Positions 1 to 11,600 of a stretch of DNA of 64,000 nt are shown here, one piece after another; position 1 is the first letter of the stretch, and each line of letters starts with the position of its first letter. Both the position numbers and the translations under genes were made by a program. Under the pieces are notes generated by a model, which was given only the letters and a program-made list of their open reading frames with translations, did not search any database and was not told the origin of the DNA. Where the stretch lies: contig OZ059899.1 of the NCBI GenBank assembly GCA_964057225.1, positions 19,104,501-19,168,500 of the forward strand, in the 5' to 3' direction. This DNA comes from Auanema rhodensis. Lineage: Eukaryota > Nematoda > Chromadorea > Rhabditida > Rhabditidae.

Positions 1-34
1 CCAGGGTGAAAATCGAGGATGTAAGTGTGAACTT

Positions 35-48
35 ATATCAGTTGATAT
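35..48. other. Short dyad ATATCA-GT-TGATAT in the 351-bp monomer
   Basis: Representative copy of a 6-bp inverted repeat with a 2-nt centre, located 9 bp upstream of the long hairpin at 58-106. It recurs in each monomer and overlaps the EcoRV site at 44-49. It is a third dyad in the same monomer. No function can be assigned. Confidence 0.6.
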
Positions 49-57
49 CTCGGTGCA

Positions 58-106
58 TTTTTAAGCTAGCGCAAATCTGATAACACAGATCGACGCAGCT
101 TAAAAA
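58..106. other. Long interrupted hairpin in the 351-bp monomer
   Basis: Representative copy; the element recurs every 351 bp. The outer arms TTTTTAAGCT (58-67) and AGCTTAAAAA (97-106) are perfect 10-bp complements. Inside them GCG (69-71) pairs with CGC (94-96), and ATCTG (75-79) pairs with CAGAT (86-90) around a 6-nt loop. That gives 18 potential base pairs in a 49-bp element, interrupted by a 1-nt bulge and a 3x3 internal loop. The arms appear conserved in all copies I read, while the base just outside the right arm varies (AAAAAG versus AAAAAT). Cruciform or protein-binding potential is inferred, not shown. Confidence 0.85.
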
Positions 107-190
107 GCCGCATCGAAAGGACTATACAACATTGAGAAACGCATAATACAAAAATTAGTTATGATCGTTTGAAAAATGATGCATTAGTGT

Positions 191-218
191 ATGTTGAGTT
201 TCCATGTACACTCAACAT
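191..218. other. 9-bp inverted repeat in the 351-bp monomer
   Basis: ATGTTGAGT (191-199) and ACTCAACAT (210-218) are perfect complements separated by a 10-nt loop, TTCCATGTAC. The element recurs every 351 bp. Copies with TGTAAGTTGAG have one changed base in the left arm, which leaves a 7-bp core pairing. The array ends at 7925 inside the loop of the last copy of this dyad, after only TTCC. Confidence 0.85.
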
Positions 219-3200
219 TGCTTCCAAAAACATTTTGACAAAACTTTTTCCGAAAAATTTCAAAATAATTTCGCAAAAAGTAGATGTTTTTAGATTCCTT
301 TTTTCAAGGCAAAGACGATGGACAAAGTTATTCAACGAAAAAATTAATTCTGCAGGGTGAAAATCGAGGATATAAGTGTGAACTTATATCAGTTGATATC
401 TCGGTGCATTTTTAAGCTAGCGCAAATCTGATAACACAGATCGACGCAGCTTAAAAATCAGCATCGAATGCACTATACAACATTGAGAAACGCTTAATAC
501 AAAAATTAGTTATGATCGTTTGAAAAATGATGCATTAGTGTATGTTGAGTTTCCATGTACACTCAACATTGCTTCCAAAAACATTTTGACAAAAATTTTT
601 CCGAAAAATTTCAGAATAATTTCGCAAAAAGTAGATGTTTTTAGATTCCTTTTTTCGAGGCAAAGACGATGGACAATGTTATTCAACGAAAAAATTAATT
701 CTCCAGGGTGAAAATCGAGGATGTAAGTGTGAACTTATATCAGTTGATATCTCGGTGCATTTTTAAGCTAGCGCAAATCTGATAACACAGATCGACGCAG
801 CTTAAAAATCCGCATCGAATGCACTATACAACATTGAGAAACGCTTAATACAAAAATTAGTTATGATCGTTTGAAAAAAGATGCATTAGTGTATGTTGAG
901 TTTCCATGTACACTCAACATTGCTTCCAAAAACATTTTGACAAAACTTTTTCCGAAAAATTTCAAAATAATTTCGCAAAAAGTAGATGTTTTTAGATTCC
1001 TTTTTTCAAGGCAAAGACGATGGACAATGTTATTCAACGAAAAAATTAATTCTGCAGGGTGAAAATCGAGGATATAAGTGTGAACTTATATCAGTTGATA
1101 TCTCGGTGCATTTTTAAGCTAGCGCAAATCTGATAACACAGATCGACGCAGCTTAAAAATCCGCATCGAATGCACTATACAACATTGAGAAACGCTTAAT
1201 ACAAAAATTAGTTATGATCGTTTGAAAAATGATGCATTAGTGTATGTTGAGTTTCCATGTACACTCAACATTGCTTCCAAAAACATTTTGACAAAAATTT
1301 TTCCAAAAAATTTCAAAATAATTTCGCAAAAAGTAGATGTTTTTAGATTTCTTTTTTCAAGGCAAAGACGATGGACAATGTTATTCAACGAAAAAATTAA
1401 TTCTCCAGGGTGAAAATCGAGGATGTAAGTGTGAACTTATATCAGTTGATATCTCGGTGCATTTTTAAGCTAGCGCAAATCTGATAACACAGATCGACGC
1501 AGCTTAAAAAGCCGCATCGAAAGGACTATACAACATTGAGAAACGCATAATACAAAAATTAGTTATGATCGTTTGAAAAATGATGCATTAGTGTATGTTG
1601 AGTTTCCATGTACACTCAACATTGCTTCCAAAAACATTTTGACAAAACTTTTTCCGAAAAATTTCAAAATAATTTCGCAAAAAGTAGATGTTTTTAGATT
1701 CCTTTTTTCAAGGCAAAGACGATGGACAAAGTTATTCAACGAAAAAATTAATTCTGCAGGGTGAAAATCGAGGATATAAGTGTGAACTTATATCAGTTGA
1801 TATCTCGGTGCATTTTTAAGCTAGCGCAAATCTGATAACACAGATCGACGCAGCTTAAAAATCAGCATCGAATGCACTATACAACATTGAGAAACGCTTA
1901 ATACAAAAATTAGTTATGATCGTTTGAAAAATGATGCATTAGTGTATGTTGAGTTTCCATGTACACTCAACATTGCTTCCAAAAACATTTTGACAAAAAT
2001 TTTTCCGAAAAATTTCAGAATAATTTCGCAAAAAGTAGATGTTTTTAGATTCCTTTTTTCGAGGCAAAGACGATGGACAATGTTATTCAACGAAAAAATT
2101 AATTCTCCAGGGTGAAAATCGAGGATGTAAGTGTGAACTTATATCAGTTGATATCTCGGTGCATTTTTAAGCTAGCGCAAATCTGATAACACAGATCGAC
2201 GCAGCTTAAAAATCCGCATCGAATGCACTATACAACATTGAGAAACGCTTAATACAAAAATTAGTTATGATCGTTTGAAAAAAGATGCATTAGTGTATGT
2301 TGAGTTTCCATGTACACTCAACATTGCTTCCAAAAACATTTTGACAAAACTTTTTCCGAAAAATTTCAAAATAATTTCGCAAAAAGTAGATGTTTTTAGA
2401 TTCCTTTTTTCAAGGCAAAGACGATGGACAATGTTATTCAACGAAAAAATTAATTCTGCAGGGTGAAAATCGAGGATATAAGTGTGAACTTATATCAGTT
2501 GATATCTCGGTGCATTTTTAAGCTAGCGCAAATCTGATAACACAGATCGACGCAGCTTAAAAATCCGCATCGAATGCACTATACAACATTGAGAAACGCT
2601 TAATACAAAAATTAGTTATGATCGTTTGAAAAATGATGCATTAGTGTATGTTGAGTTTCCATGTACACTCAACATTGCTTCCAAAAACATTTTGACAAAA
2701 ATTTTTCCAAAAAATTTCAAAATAATTTCGCAAAAAGTAGATGTTTTTAGATTTCTTTTTTCAAGGCAAAGACGATGGACAATGTTATTCAACGAAAAAA
2801 TTAATTCTCCAGGGTGAAAATCGAGGATGTAAGTGTGAACTTATATCAGTTGATATCTCGGTGCATTTTTAAGCTAGCGCAAATCTGATAACACAGATCG
2901 ACGCAGCTTAAAAAGCCGCATCGAAAGGACTATACAACATTGAGAAACGCATAATACAAAAATTAGTTATGATCGTTTGAAAAATGATGCATTAGTGTAT
3001 GTTGAGTTTCCATGTACACTCAACATTGCTTCCAAAAACATTTTGACAAAACTTTTTCCGAAAAATTTCAAAATAATTTCGCAAAAAGTAGATGTTTTTA
3101 GATTCCTTTTTTCAAGGCAAAGACGATGGACAAAGTTATTCAACGAAAAAATTAATTCTGCAGGGTGAAAATCGAGGATATAAGTGTGAACTTATATCAG

Positions 3201-4212
3201 TTGATATCTCGGTGCATTTTTAAGCTAGCGCAAATCTGATAACACAGATCGACGCAGCTTAAAAATCAGCATCGAATGCACTATACAACATTGAGAAACG
3301 CTTAATACAAAAATTAGTTATGATCGTTTGAAAAATGATGCATTAGTGTATGTTGAGTTTCCATGTACACTCAACATTGCTTCCAAAAACATTTTGACAA
3401 AAATTTTTCCGAAAAATTTCAGAATAATTTCGCAAAAAGTAGATGTTTTTAGATTCCTTTTTTCGAGGCAAAGACGATGGACAATGTTATTCAACGAAAA
3501 AATTAATTCTCCAGGGTGAAAATCGAGGATGTAAGTGTGAACTTATATCAGTTGATATCTCGGTGCATTTTTAAGCTAGCGCAAATCTGATAACACAGAT
3601 CGACGCAGCTTAAAAATCCGCATCGAATGCACTATACAACATTGAGAAACGCTTAATACAAAAATTAGTTATGATCGTTTGAAAAAAGATGCATTAGTGT
3701 ATGTTGAGTTTCCATGTACACTCAACATTGCTTCCAAAAACATTTTGACAAAACTTTTTCCGAAAAATTTCAAAATAATTTCGCAAAAAGTAGATGTTTT
3801 TAGATTCCTTTTTTCAAGGCAAAGACGATGGACAATGTTATTCAACGAAAAAATTAATTCTGCAGGGTGAAAATCGAGGATATAAGTGTGAACTTATATC
3901 AGTTGATATCTCGGTGCATTTTTAAGCTAGCGCAAATCTGATAACACAGATCGACGCAGCTTAAAAATCCGCATCGAATGCACTATACAACATTGAGAAA
4001 CGCTTAATACAAAAATTAGTTATGATCGTTTGAAAAATGATGCATTAGTGTATGTTGAGTTTCCATGTACACTCAACATTGCTTCCAAAAACATTTTGAC
4101 AAAAATTTTTCCAAAAAATTTCAAAATAATTTCGCAAAAAGTAGATGTTTTTAGATTTCTTTTTTCAAGGCAAAGACGATGGACAATGTTATTCAACGAA
4201 AAAATTAATTCT

Positions 4213-7200
4213 CCAGGGTGAAAATCGAGGATGTAAGTGTGAACTTATATCAGTTGATATCTCGGTGCATTTTTAAGCTAGCGCAAATCTGATAACACAG
4301 ATCGACGCAGCTTAAAAAGCCGCATCGAAAGGACTATACAACATTGAGAAACGCATAATACAAAAATTAGTTATGATCGTTTGAAAAATGATGCATTAGT
4401 GTATGTTGAGTTTCCATGTACACTCAACATTGCTTCCAAAAACATTTTTACAAAAATTTTTCCGAAAAATTTCAAAATAATTTCGCAAAAAGTAGATGTT
4501 TTTAGATTCCTTTTTTCAAGGCAAAGACGATGGACAATGTTATTCAACGAAAAAATTAATTCTCCAGGGTGAAAATCGAGGATATAAGTGTGAACTTATA
4601 TCAGTTGATATCTCGGTGCATTTTTAAGCTAGCGCAAATCTGATAACACAGATCGACGCAGCTTAAAAATCCGCATCGAATGCACTATACTACATTGAGA
4701 AACGCTTAATACAAAAATTAGTTATGATCGTTTGAAAAAAGATGCATTAGTGTAAGTTGAGTTTCCATGTACACTCAACATTGCTTCCAAAAACATTTTG
4801 ACAAAAATTTTTCCGAAAAATTTCAAAATAATTTCGCAAAAAGTAGATGTTTTTAGATTCCTTTTTTCAAGGCAAAGACGATGGACAAAGTTATTCAACG
4901 AAAAAATTAATTCTGCAGGGTGAAAATCGAGGATATAAGTGTGAACTTATATCAGTTGATATCTCGGTGCATTTTTAAGCTAGCGCAAATCTGATAACAC
5001 AGATCGACGCAGCTTAAAAATCAGCATCGAATGCACTATACAACATTGAGAAACGCTTAATACAAAAATTAGTTATGATCGTTTGAAAAATGATGCATTA
5101 GTGTATGTTGAGTTTCCATGTACACTCAACATTGCTTCCAAAAACATTTTGACAAAAATTTTTCCGAAAAATTTCAAAATAATTTCGCAAAAAGTAGATG
5201 TTTTTAGATTCCTTTTTTCAAGGCAAAGACGATGGACAATGTTATTCAACGAAAAAATTAATTCTCCAGGGTGAAAATCGAGGATGTAAGTGTGAACTTA
5301 TATCAGTTGATATCTCGGTGCATTTTTAAGCTAGCGCAAATCTGATAACACAGATCGACGCAGCTTAAAAATCCGCATCGAATGCACTATACAACATTGA
5401 GAAACGCTTAATACAAAAATTAGTTATGATCGTTTGAAAAAAGATGCATTAGTGTAAGTTGAGTTTCCATGTACACTCAACATTGCTTCCAAAAACATTT
5501 TGACAAAAATTTTTCCGAAAAATTTCAAAATAATTTCGCAAAAAGTAGATGTTTTTAGATTTCTTTTTTCAAGGCAAAGACGATGGACAAAGTTATTCAA
5601 CGAAAAAATTAATTCTGCAGGGTGAAAATCGAGGATATAAGTGTGAACTTATATCAGTTGATATCTCGGTGCATTTTTAAGCTAGCGCAAATCTGATAAC
5701 ACAGATCGACGCAGCTTAAAAATCAGCATCGAATGCACCATACAACATTGAGAAACGCTTAATACAAAAATTAGTTATGATCGTTTGAAAAATGATGCAT
5801 TAGTGTATGTTGAGTTTCCATGTACACTCAACATTGCTTCCAAAAACATTTTGACAAAAATTTTTCCGAAAAATTTCAAAATAATTTCGCAAAAAGTAGA
5901 TGTTTTTAGATTCCTTTTTTCAAGGCAAAGACGATGGACAATGTTATTAAACGAAAAAATTAATTCTCCAGGGTGAAAATCGAGGATGTAAGTGTGAACT
6001 TATATCAGTTGATATCTCGGTGCATTTTTAAGCTAGCGCAAATCTGATAACACAGATCGACGCAGCTTAAAAAGCCGCATCGAAAGGACTATACAACATT
6101 GAGAAACGCATAATACAAAAATTAGTTATGATCGTTTGAAAAATGATGCATTAGTGTATGTTGAGTTTCCATGTACACTCAACATTGCTTCCAAAAACAT
6201 TTTGACAAAACTTTTTCCGAAAAATTTCAAAATAATTTCGCAAAAAGTAGATGTTTTTAGATTCTTTTTTTCAAGGCAAAGACGATGGACAATGTTATTC
6301 AACGAAAAAATTAATTCTGCAGGGTGAAAATCGAGGATATAAGTGTGAACTTATATCAGTTGATATCTCGGTGCATTTTTAAGCTAGCGCAAATCTGATA
6401 ACACAGATCGACGCAGCTTAAAAATCAGCATCGAATGCACTATACAACATTGAGAAACGCTTAATACAAAAATTAGTTATGATCGTTTGAAAAAAGATGC
6501 ATTAGTGTATGTTGAGTTTCCATGTACACTCAACATTGCTTCCAAAAACATTTTGACAAAACTTTTTCCGAAAAATTTCAAAATAATTTCGTAAAAAGTA
6601 GATGTTTTTAGATTCCTTTTTTCAAGGCAAAGACGATGGACAATGTTATTCAACGAAAAAATTAATTCTGCAGGGTGAAAATCGAGGATATAAGTGTGAA
6701 CTTATATCAGTTGATATCTCGGTGCATTTTTAAGCTAGCGCAAATCTGATAACACAGATCGACGCAGCTTAAAAATCCGCATCGAATGCACTATACTACA
6801 TTGAGAAACGCTTAATACAAAAATTAGTTATGATCGTTTGAAAAAAGATGCATTAGTGTAAGTTGAGTTTCCATGTACACTCAACATTGCTTCCAAAAAC
6901 ATTTTGACAAAAATTTTTCCGAAAAATTTCAAAATAATTTCGCAAAAAGTAGATGTTTTTAGATTCCTTTTTTCAAGGCAAAGACGATGGACAAAGTTAT
7001 TCAACGAAAAAATTAATTCTGCAGGGTGAAAATCGAGGATATAAGTGTGAACTTATATCAGTTGATATCTCGGTGCATTTTTAAGCTAGCGCAAATCTGA
7101 TAACACAGATCGACGCAGCTTAAAAATCCGCATCGAATGCACTATACTACATTGAGAAACGCTTAATACAAAAATTAGTTATGATCGTTTGAAAAATGAT

Positions 7201-7925
7201 GCATTAGTGTATGTTGAGTTTCCATGTACACTCAACATTGCTTCCAAAAACATTTTGACAAAAATTTTTCCGAAAAATTTCAAAATAATTTCGCAAAAAG
7301 TAGATGTTTTTAGATTCCTTTTTTCAAGGCAAAGACGATGGACAATGTTATTCAACGAAAAAATTAATTCTCCAGGGTGAAAATCGAGGATGTAAGTGTG
7401 AACTTATATCAGTTGATATCTCGGTGCATTTTTAAGCTAGCGCAAATCTGATAACACAGATCGACGCAGCTTAAAAATCCGCATCGAATGCACTATACAA
7501 CATTGAGAAACGCTTAATACAAAAATTAGTTATGATCGTTTGAAAAAAGATGCATTAGTGTATGTTGAGTTTCCATGTACACTCAACATTGCTTCCAAAA
7601 ACATTTTGACAAAACTTTTTCCGAAAAATTTCAAAATAATTTCGTAAAAAGTAGATGTTTTTAGATTCCTTTTTTCAAGGCAAAGACGATGGACAATGTT
7701 ATTCAACGAAAAAATTAATTCTGCAGGGTGAAAATCGAGGATATAAGTGTGAACTTATATCAGTTGATATCTCGGTGCATTTTTAAGCTAGCGCAAATCT
7801 GATAACACAGATCGACGCAGCTTAAAAATCCGCATCGAATGCACTATACTACGTTGAGAAACGCTTAATACAAAAATTAGTTATGATCGTTTGAAAAAAG
7901 ATGCATTAGTGTAAGTTGAGTTTCC
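4213..7925 (+). repeat. Scrambled part of the 351-bp array
   Basis: Monomers 13 to 23 use the same variant sites as the ordered tetramers, but without the A-B-C-D order. New variants appear here: TGTAAGTTGAG near 4753, 5455, 6860 and 7912, CTATACTAC near 4684, 6792, 7141 and 7843, and TTCGTAAAAAG near 6591 and 7644. The last pair is exactly 1053 bp apart (3 monomers), and CTATACTAC near 6792 and 7843 shows about the same offset, so a trimer-scale duplication is superimposed. The first type of variant recurs at 702-bp spacing near 4753 and 5455. This less ordered half lies next to the junction with the second family, as is typical of the edge of a homogenised satellite block. Confidence 0.85.
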
Positions 7926-7926
7926 T
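7925..7926. other. Junction between the 351-bp and 176-bp satellites
   Basis: The 351-bp monomer reads to GTTGAGTTTCC (ending at 7925), where ATGTAC would be expected next. From 7926 the sequence is TCGCTTCACGTG of the 176-bp family. The base at 7925 (C) fits both families, so microhomology is 1 bp. There is no intervening unique sequence, transposon or target-site duplication, and monomers on both sides are intact and typical right up to the break. The family 1 side lies in the loop of its 9-bp inverted repeat. The family 2 side lies one base before the TTCACGTGAA palindrome. Confidence 0.95.
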
Positions 7927-8227
7927 CGCTTCACGTGAAAGATAAAGAGATGCGGTTTTCAAAATTAGATTCCCCATGTCCATATTAGTCTAAAAACAAA
8001 TTTTTATTGATATTGGTGCATGGTAACCATGATTTTGAAATTTACGTGAACTTTAATTTATGCTAATTAAATGTTCACGTGGTGTGCACTCGGTATGTAA
8101 CTCGCTTCACGTGAAAGATAAAGAGATGCGGTTTTCAAAATTAGATTCCCCATGTCCATATTATTCTAAAAACAAATTTTTATTGATATTGGTGCATGGT
8201 AACCATGATTTTGAAATTTACGTGAAC

Positions 8228-8247
8228 TTTAATTTATGCTAATTAAA
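8228..8247. other. A/T-rich dyad in the 176-bp monomer (common form)
   Basis: Representative copy: TTTAATT (8228-8234) and AATTAAA (8241-8247) are perfect 7-bp complements around the loop TATGCT. This form is found in most monomers. A second allele replaces it with a differently phased dyad (see 8584-8600). Confidence 0.8.
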
Positions 8248-8251
8248 TGTA

Positions 8252-8265
8252 CACGTGGTGTGCAC
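8252..8265. other. CACGTG plus GTGCAC palindrome pair
   Basis: Representative copy: CACGTG (8252-8257, an E-box core and PmlI site) is followed at 8260-8265 by GTGCAC (ApaLI). Two linked variable bases lie on either side of GTGCAC: G...C in the GGTGTGCACTCGG haplotype and A...T in GATGTGCACTTGG. A second CACGTG lies 32 bp downstream within TTCACGTGAA. CACGTG is the core bound by many bHLH proteins; binding here is not shown. Confidence 0.7.
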
Positions 8266-8281
8266 TCGGTATGTAACTCGC

Positions 8282-8291
8282 TTCACGTGAA
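8282..8291. other. TTCACGTGAA perfect 10-bp palindrome
   Basis: Representative copy; it recurs about every 176 bp. Alternative alleles are TACACGTGTA, also a perfect palindrome (for example 20073-20082), and the half-changed TTCACGTGTA (for example 8810-8819). Rare copies lose it, such as CTTCATGTGTAAG near 46125 and the reverse-strand copy at 63573. Two rearrangement junctions, at 7926 and 62124, lie one base outside this element. Confidence 0.85.
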
Positions 8292-8370
8292 AGATAAAGA
8301 GATGCGGTTTTCAAAATTAGATTCCCCATGTCCATATTAGTCTAAAAACAAATTTTTATTGATATTGGTG

Positions 8371-8383
8371 CATGGTAACCATG
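8371..8383. other. CATGGTAACCATG 13-bp dyad
   Basis: Representative copy of a 6-bp perfect inverted repeat (CATGGT/ACCATG) around a single central base, containing a BstEII site. It is kept in nearly every 176-bp monomer. A CATGATAACC variant that breaks one pair occurs at about 10837, 15235, 33893, 36356, 37061 and 38820. Confidence 0.8.
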
Positions 8384-8583
8384 ACTTTGAATTTTACGTG
8401 AACTTTAATTTATGCTAATTAAACGTACACGTGGTGTGCACTCGGTATGTAACTCGCTTCACGTGAAAGATAAAGAGATGCGGTTTTCAAAATTAGATTC
8501 CCCATGTCCATATTAGTCTAAAAACAAATTTTTATTGATATTGGTGCATGGTAACCATGACTTTGAAATTTACGTGAACTTTA

Positions 8584-8600
8584 ATTTATGCTACATAAAT
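8584..8600. other. Alternative dyad ATTTATG-CTA-CATAAAT
   Basis: Representative copy of the CTACATAAAT allele. ATTTATG (8584-8590) pairs perfectly with CATAAAT (8594-8600) around CTA. The same allele recurs near 10.0-60 kb in blocks, for example at 11234, 20030, 24607, 27951, 31119, 48004 and 54174. In the copies I read it is followed by the GATGTGCACTTGG haplotype. The substitutions destroy the common AATTAAA dyad but create a new one of the same arm length at the same place. Confidence 0.8.
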
Positions 8601-11600
8601 GTACACGTGATGTGCACTTGGTATGTAACTCGCTTCACGTGAAAGATAAAAAGATGCGGTTTTTAAAATTAGATTCCCCATGTCCATAATAGTCTAAAAA
8701 CAATTTTTTACTGATATTGGTGCATGGTAACCATGACTTTGAAATTTACGTGAACTTTAATTTATGCTAATTAAACGTACACGTGGTGTGCACTCGGTAT
8801 GTAACTCGCTTCACGTGTAAGATAAAGAGATGCGGTTTTCAAAATTAGATTCCCCATGTCCATATTAGTCTAAAAACAAATTTTTATTGATATTTGTGCA
8901 TGGTAACCATGACTTTGAAATTTACGTGAACTTTAATTCATGCTAATTAAACGTACACGTGGTGTGCACTTGGTATGTAACTCGCTTCACGTGAAAGATA
9001 AAAAGATGCGGTTTTTAAAATTCGATTCCCCATGTCCATATTAGTCTAAAAACAAATTTTTATTGATATTGGTGCATGGTAACCATGACTTTGAAATTTA
9101 CGTGAACTTTAATTTATGCTAATTAAACGTACACGTGGTGTGCACTTGGTATGTAACTCGCTTCACGTGAAAGATAAAGAGATGCGGTTTTCAAAATTAG
9201 ATTCCCCATGTCCATATTAGTCTAAAAACAAATTTTTATTGATATTGGTGCATGGTAACCATGATTTTGAAATTTACGTGAACTTTAATTTATGCTAATT
9301 AAATGTACACGTGGTGTGCACTCGGTATGTAACTCGCTTCACGTGAAAGATAAAGAGATGCGGTTTTCAAAATTAGATTCCCCATGTCCATATTAGTCTA
9401 AAAACAAATTTTTATTGATATTGGTGCATGGTAACCATGATTTTGAAATTTACGTGAACTTTAATTTATGCTAATTAAATGTACACGTGGTGTGCACTCG
9501 GTATGTAACTCGCTTCACGTGAAAGATAAAGAGATGCGGTTTTCAAAATTAGATTCCCCATGTCCATATTAGTCTAAAAACAAATTTTTATTGATATTGG
9601 TGCATGGTAACCATGATTTTGAAATTTACGTGAACTTTAATTTATGCTAATTAAATGTACACGTGGTGTGCACTCGGTATGTAACTCGCTTCACGTGAAA
9701 GATAAAGAGATGCGGTTTTCAAAATTAGATTCCCCATGTCAATATTAGTCTAAAAACAAATTTTTATTGATATTGGTGCATGGTAACCATGATTTTGAAA
9801 TTTACGTGAACTTTCATTTATGCTAATTAAACGTACACGTGATGTGCACTTGGTATGTAACTCGCTTCACGTGAAAGATAAAGAGATGCGGTTTTTAAAA
9901 TTAGATTCCCCATGTCCATATTAGTCTAAAAACAATTTTTTACTGATATTGGTGCATGGTAACCATGATTTTGAAATTTACGTGAACTTCAATTTATGCT
10001 AATTAAACGTACACGTGGTGTGCACTCGGTATGTAACTCGCTTCACGTGAAAGATAAAGAGATGCGGTTTTCAAAATTAGATTCCCCATGTCCATATTAG
10101 TCTAAAAACAAATTTTTATTGATATTGGTGCATGGTAACCATGACTTTTAAATTTACGTGAACTTTAATTTATGCTAATTAAACGTACACGTGATGTGCA
10201 CTTGGTATGTAACTCGCTTCACGTGAAAGATAAAGAGATGCGGTTTTTAAAATTAGATTCCCCATGTCCATATTAGTCTAAAAACAAATTTTTTTTGATA
10301 TTGGTGCATGGTAACCATGATTTTGAAATTTACGTGAACTTTAATTTATGCTAATTAAATGTACACGTGGTGTGCACTCGGTATGTAACTCGCTTCACGT
10401 GAAAGATAAAGAGATGCGGTTTTTAAAATTAGATTCCCCATGTCCATATTAGTCTAAAAACAAATTTTTTTTGATATTGGTGCATGGTAACCATGATTTT
10501 GAAATTTACGTGAACTTTAATTTATGCTAATTAAATGTACACGTGGTGTGCACTCGGTATGTAACTCGCTTCACGTGAAAGATAAAGAGATGCGGTTTTC
10601 AAAATTAGATTCCCCATGTCCATATTAGTCTAAAAACAAATTTTTATTGATATTGGTGCATGGTAACCATGATTTTGAAATTTACGTGAACTTTAATTTA
10701 TGCTAATCAAACGTACACGTGGTGTGCACTCGGTATGTAACTCGCTTCACGTGAAAGATAAAGAGATGCGGTTTTCAAAATTAGATTCCCCATGTACATA
10801 TCAGTCTAAAAACAAATTTTTATTGATATTGGTGCATGATAACCATGATTTTGAAATTTACGTGAACTTTAATTTATGCTAATTAAATGTACACGTGGTG
10901 TGCACTCGGTATGTAACTCGCTTCACGTGAAAGATAAAGAGATGCGGTTTTCAAAATTAGATTCCCCATGTCCATATTAGTCTAAAAACAAATTTTTATT
11001 GATATTGGTGCATGGTAACCATGACTTTGAATTTTACGTGAACTTTAATTTATGCTAATTAAACGTACACGTGGTGTGCACTCGGTATGTAACTCGCTTC
11101 ACGTGAAAGATAAAGAGATGCGGTTTTCAAAATTAGATTCCCCATGTCCATATTAGTCTAAAAACAAATTTTTATTGATATTGGTGCATGGTAACCATGA
11201 CTTTGAAATTTACGTGAACTTTAATTTATGCTACATAAATGTACACGTGATGTGCACTTGGTATGTAACTCGCTTCACGTGAACGATAAAAAGATGCGCT
11301 TTTTAAAATTAGATTCCCCATGTCCATATTAGTCTAAAAACAATTTTTTACTGATATTGGTGCATGGTAACCATGACTTTGAAATTTACGTGAACTTTAA
11401 TTTATGCTAATTAAACGTACACGTGGTGTGCACTCGGTATGTAACTCGCTTCACGTGTAAGAAAAAGAGATGCGGTTTTCAAAATTAGATTCCCCATGTC
11501 CATATTAGTCTAAAAACAAATTTTTATTGATATTGGTGCATGGTAACCATGACTTTGAAATTTACGTGAACTTTAATTTATGCTAATTAAACGTACACGT

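Larger units (their letters stand above)
1..4212 (+). repeat. Three 1404-bp higher-order units (4 x 351 bp)
   Basis: Monomers repeat in the fixed order A-B-C-D, giving units 1-1404, 1405-2808 and 2809-4212. I saw no difference between the three units. A carries GCCGCATCGAAAGG and CGCATAATAC. B carries ATCAGCATCG and TTTCAGAATAA. C carries TTGAAAAAAGATG. D carries TTCCAAAAAATTTC. The four types differ from one another at several sites while same-type copies match, which defines a higher-order repeat made by recent unequal exchange or amplification of a tetramer. A fourth unit begins at 4213 and keeps the A pattern to about 4440 before departing. Confidence 0.93.
1..7925 (+). repeat. 351-bp satellite array (family 1)
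   Basis: Tandem array of a 351-bp monomer, 22 full copies plus a 203-bp partial copy, phased here on the CCAGGGTG/GCAGGGTG motif at 1, 352, 703 and so on. The register never slips: equivalent motifs stay at exact multiples of 351 across the whole block. Monomers differ by a small set of substitutions, such as CTCCAG versus CTGCAG at the monomer end, TGTATGTTGAG versus TGTAAGTTGAG, and GCCGCATCGAAAGG versus CCGCATCGAATGC. Every monomer carries EcoRV (GATATC) and NheI (GCTAGC) sites, while PstI (CTGCAG) occurs only in some. At 351 bp the monomer is about two nucleosome repeats long, a common satellite size. I do not recognise the family. The array is cut by the left window edge. Confidence 0.97.

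Noticed and set aside
169-7380. 63-codon open frames repeating every 351 bp, seemingly a conserved small protein
   Set aside because: They start with TTG, not ATG, and simply reflect the sequence identity of the satellite monomers. Several copies are broken by stops (TGTAAG and CGTAAAAAG variants) without other consequence. There is no signal peptide, known domain or sign of coding constraint.
1-7925. Family 1 as an old dimer of a 175-bp unit, or a relative of family 2
   Set aside because: The length ratio (351 against 176) is suggestive, but the two halves of the 351-bp monomer show no similarity by eye. Words shared between families (TTAGATTCC, GTGAACTT, GGTGCAT after TTGATAT) are short and in a different order, as expected by chance in A/T-rich DNA.
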